Shown here piece after piece: positions 14,040 through 14,131 of a DNA stretch of 14,131 bases (positions are counted from its first letter, which is position 1; each line of letters begins with the position of its first letter). The translations under genes and the position numbers were made by a program. This stretch comes from Nitrospirota bacterium (GTDB lineage: Bacteria; Nitrospirota; JACRHJ01), in assembly GCA_027328825.1 (NCBI GenBank), contig DAHWTK010000040.1:1-14131 (forward strand), written 5' to 3'. Below the pieces are notes generated by a model. The model saw nothing but the letters and a program-made list of their open reading frames with translations, searched no databases and was not told where the DNA came from.

Positions 14040-14083
14040 GAGATTTTGTATAAAAGTGAATCTCCCCCGGCAGGAGCCGGGGG
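14040..14083. repeat. GC-rich hairpin with flanking inverted repeat
   Basis: CCCCCGGC (14064-14071) and GCCGGGGG (14076-14083) form a perfect 8-bp stem with an AGGA loop. GAGATT (14040-14045) and AATCTC (14059-14064) make a second, overlapping inverted repeat. No T-run follows directly in either direction (on the minus strand ACTTTTATAC comes about six bases later). It may be a weak terminator for a gene beyond the right edge or another dispersed palindrome. The remaining bases to 14131 show nothing I can assign. Confidence 0.45.
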
Positions 14084-14131
14084 CATCTCTGTATCACATC
14101 GTTAATTGCAGTTGCCCTTTGTCTTCCTTCT

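Noticed and set aside
14100..14131. End of a gene entering from the right edge on the minus strand
   Set aside because: One frame reads about nine codons to a stop near 14102, too short to support any call.

Overview
The window reads as chromosomal core DNA of a Gram-negative bacterium. It carries a complete rod-shape/elongasome block (mreB, mreC, mreD, PBP2, rodA), an outer-membrane Pal lipoprotein, and, at the left end, a radical SAM/DUF2344 fusion next to RNase E/G. That order (mreBCD-mrdA-rodA-radical SAM-rng) is one I associate with Desulfobacterota (Geobacter-like) and Nitrospirota genomes. The DNA is GC-rich yet uses the Ile codon ATA freely. I would assign it to that broad group with modest confidence and no finer.

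Layout. 1-1225 (-): RNase E/G, running off the left edge. 1250-1353: a structured inverted-repeat element just upstream of it. 1369-4014 (-): radical SAM protein fused to a DUF2344 domain; two (perhaps three) repeat elements lie in frame inside this gene. 4028-4084: a two-hairpin palindromic repeat immediately upstream of its start. 4103-10201 (-): rodA, mrdA (PBP2), mreD, mreC, mreB and an RDD-family membrane protein form a tight operon. It has a sigma70-type promoter at 10267-10295 and an apparent intrinsic terminator at the rodA 3' end. 10335-10532 (-): a possible small membrane protein whose promoter places the transcription start on its ATG. 10591-12489 (-): a membrane GAF-GAF-HD-GYP cyclic-di-GMP phosphodiesterase. 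Its promoter contains an 8-bp inverted repeat and is back to back with the promoter of a small coiled-coil protein (12656-12946, +). 12979-13011: terminator at the convergent junction. 13080-13640 (-): Pal. 13700-14020 (-): a small unknown protein with an N-terminal membrane segment, probably upstream of pal in the same transcript.

How the genes fit together. MreB filaments, MreC/MreD and the RodA glycosyltransferase with PBP2 transpeptidase form the elongation machine for lateral cell wall. Pal ties the outer membrane to peptidoglycan. RNase E/G and the radical SAM/DUF2344 protein are habitual genomic companions of the rod operon, though the latter has no proven function.

The most unusual aspect is the density of different palindromic repeats. 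They lie between genes (1250-1353, 4028-4084, 8605-8636, 14064-14083) and inside the radical SAM reading frame (about 1515-1567 and 2089-2150), where they are translated as low-complexity inserts at domain linkers. A second oddity is an apparent one-base deletion at the 3' end of rodA, which moves its conserved C-terminus out of frame.
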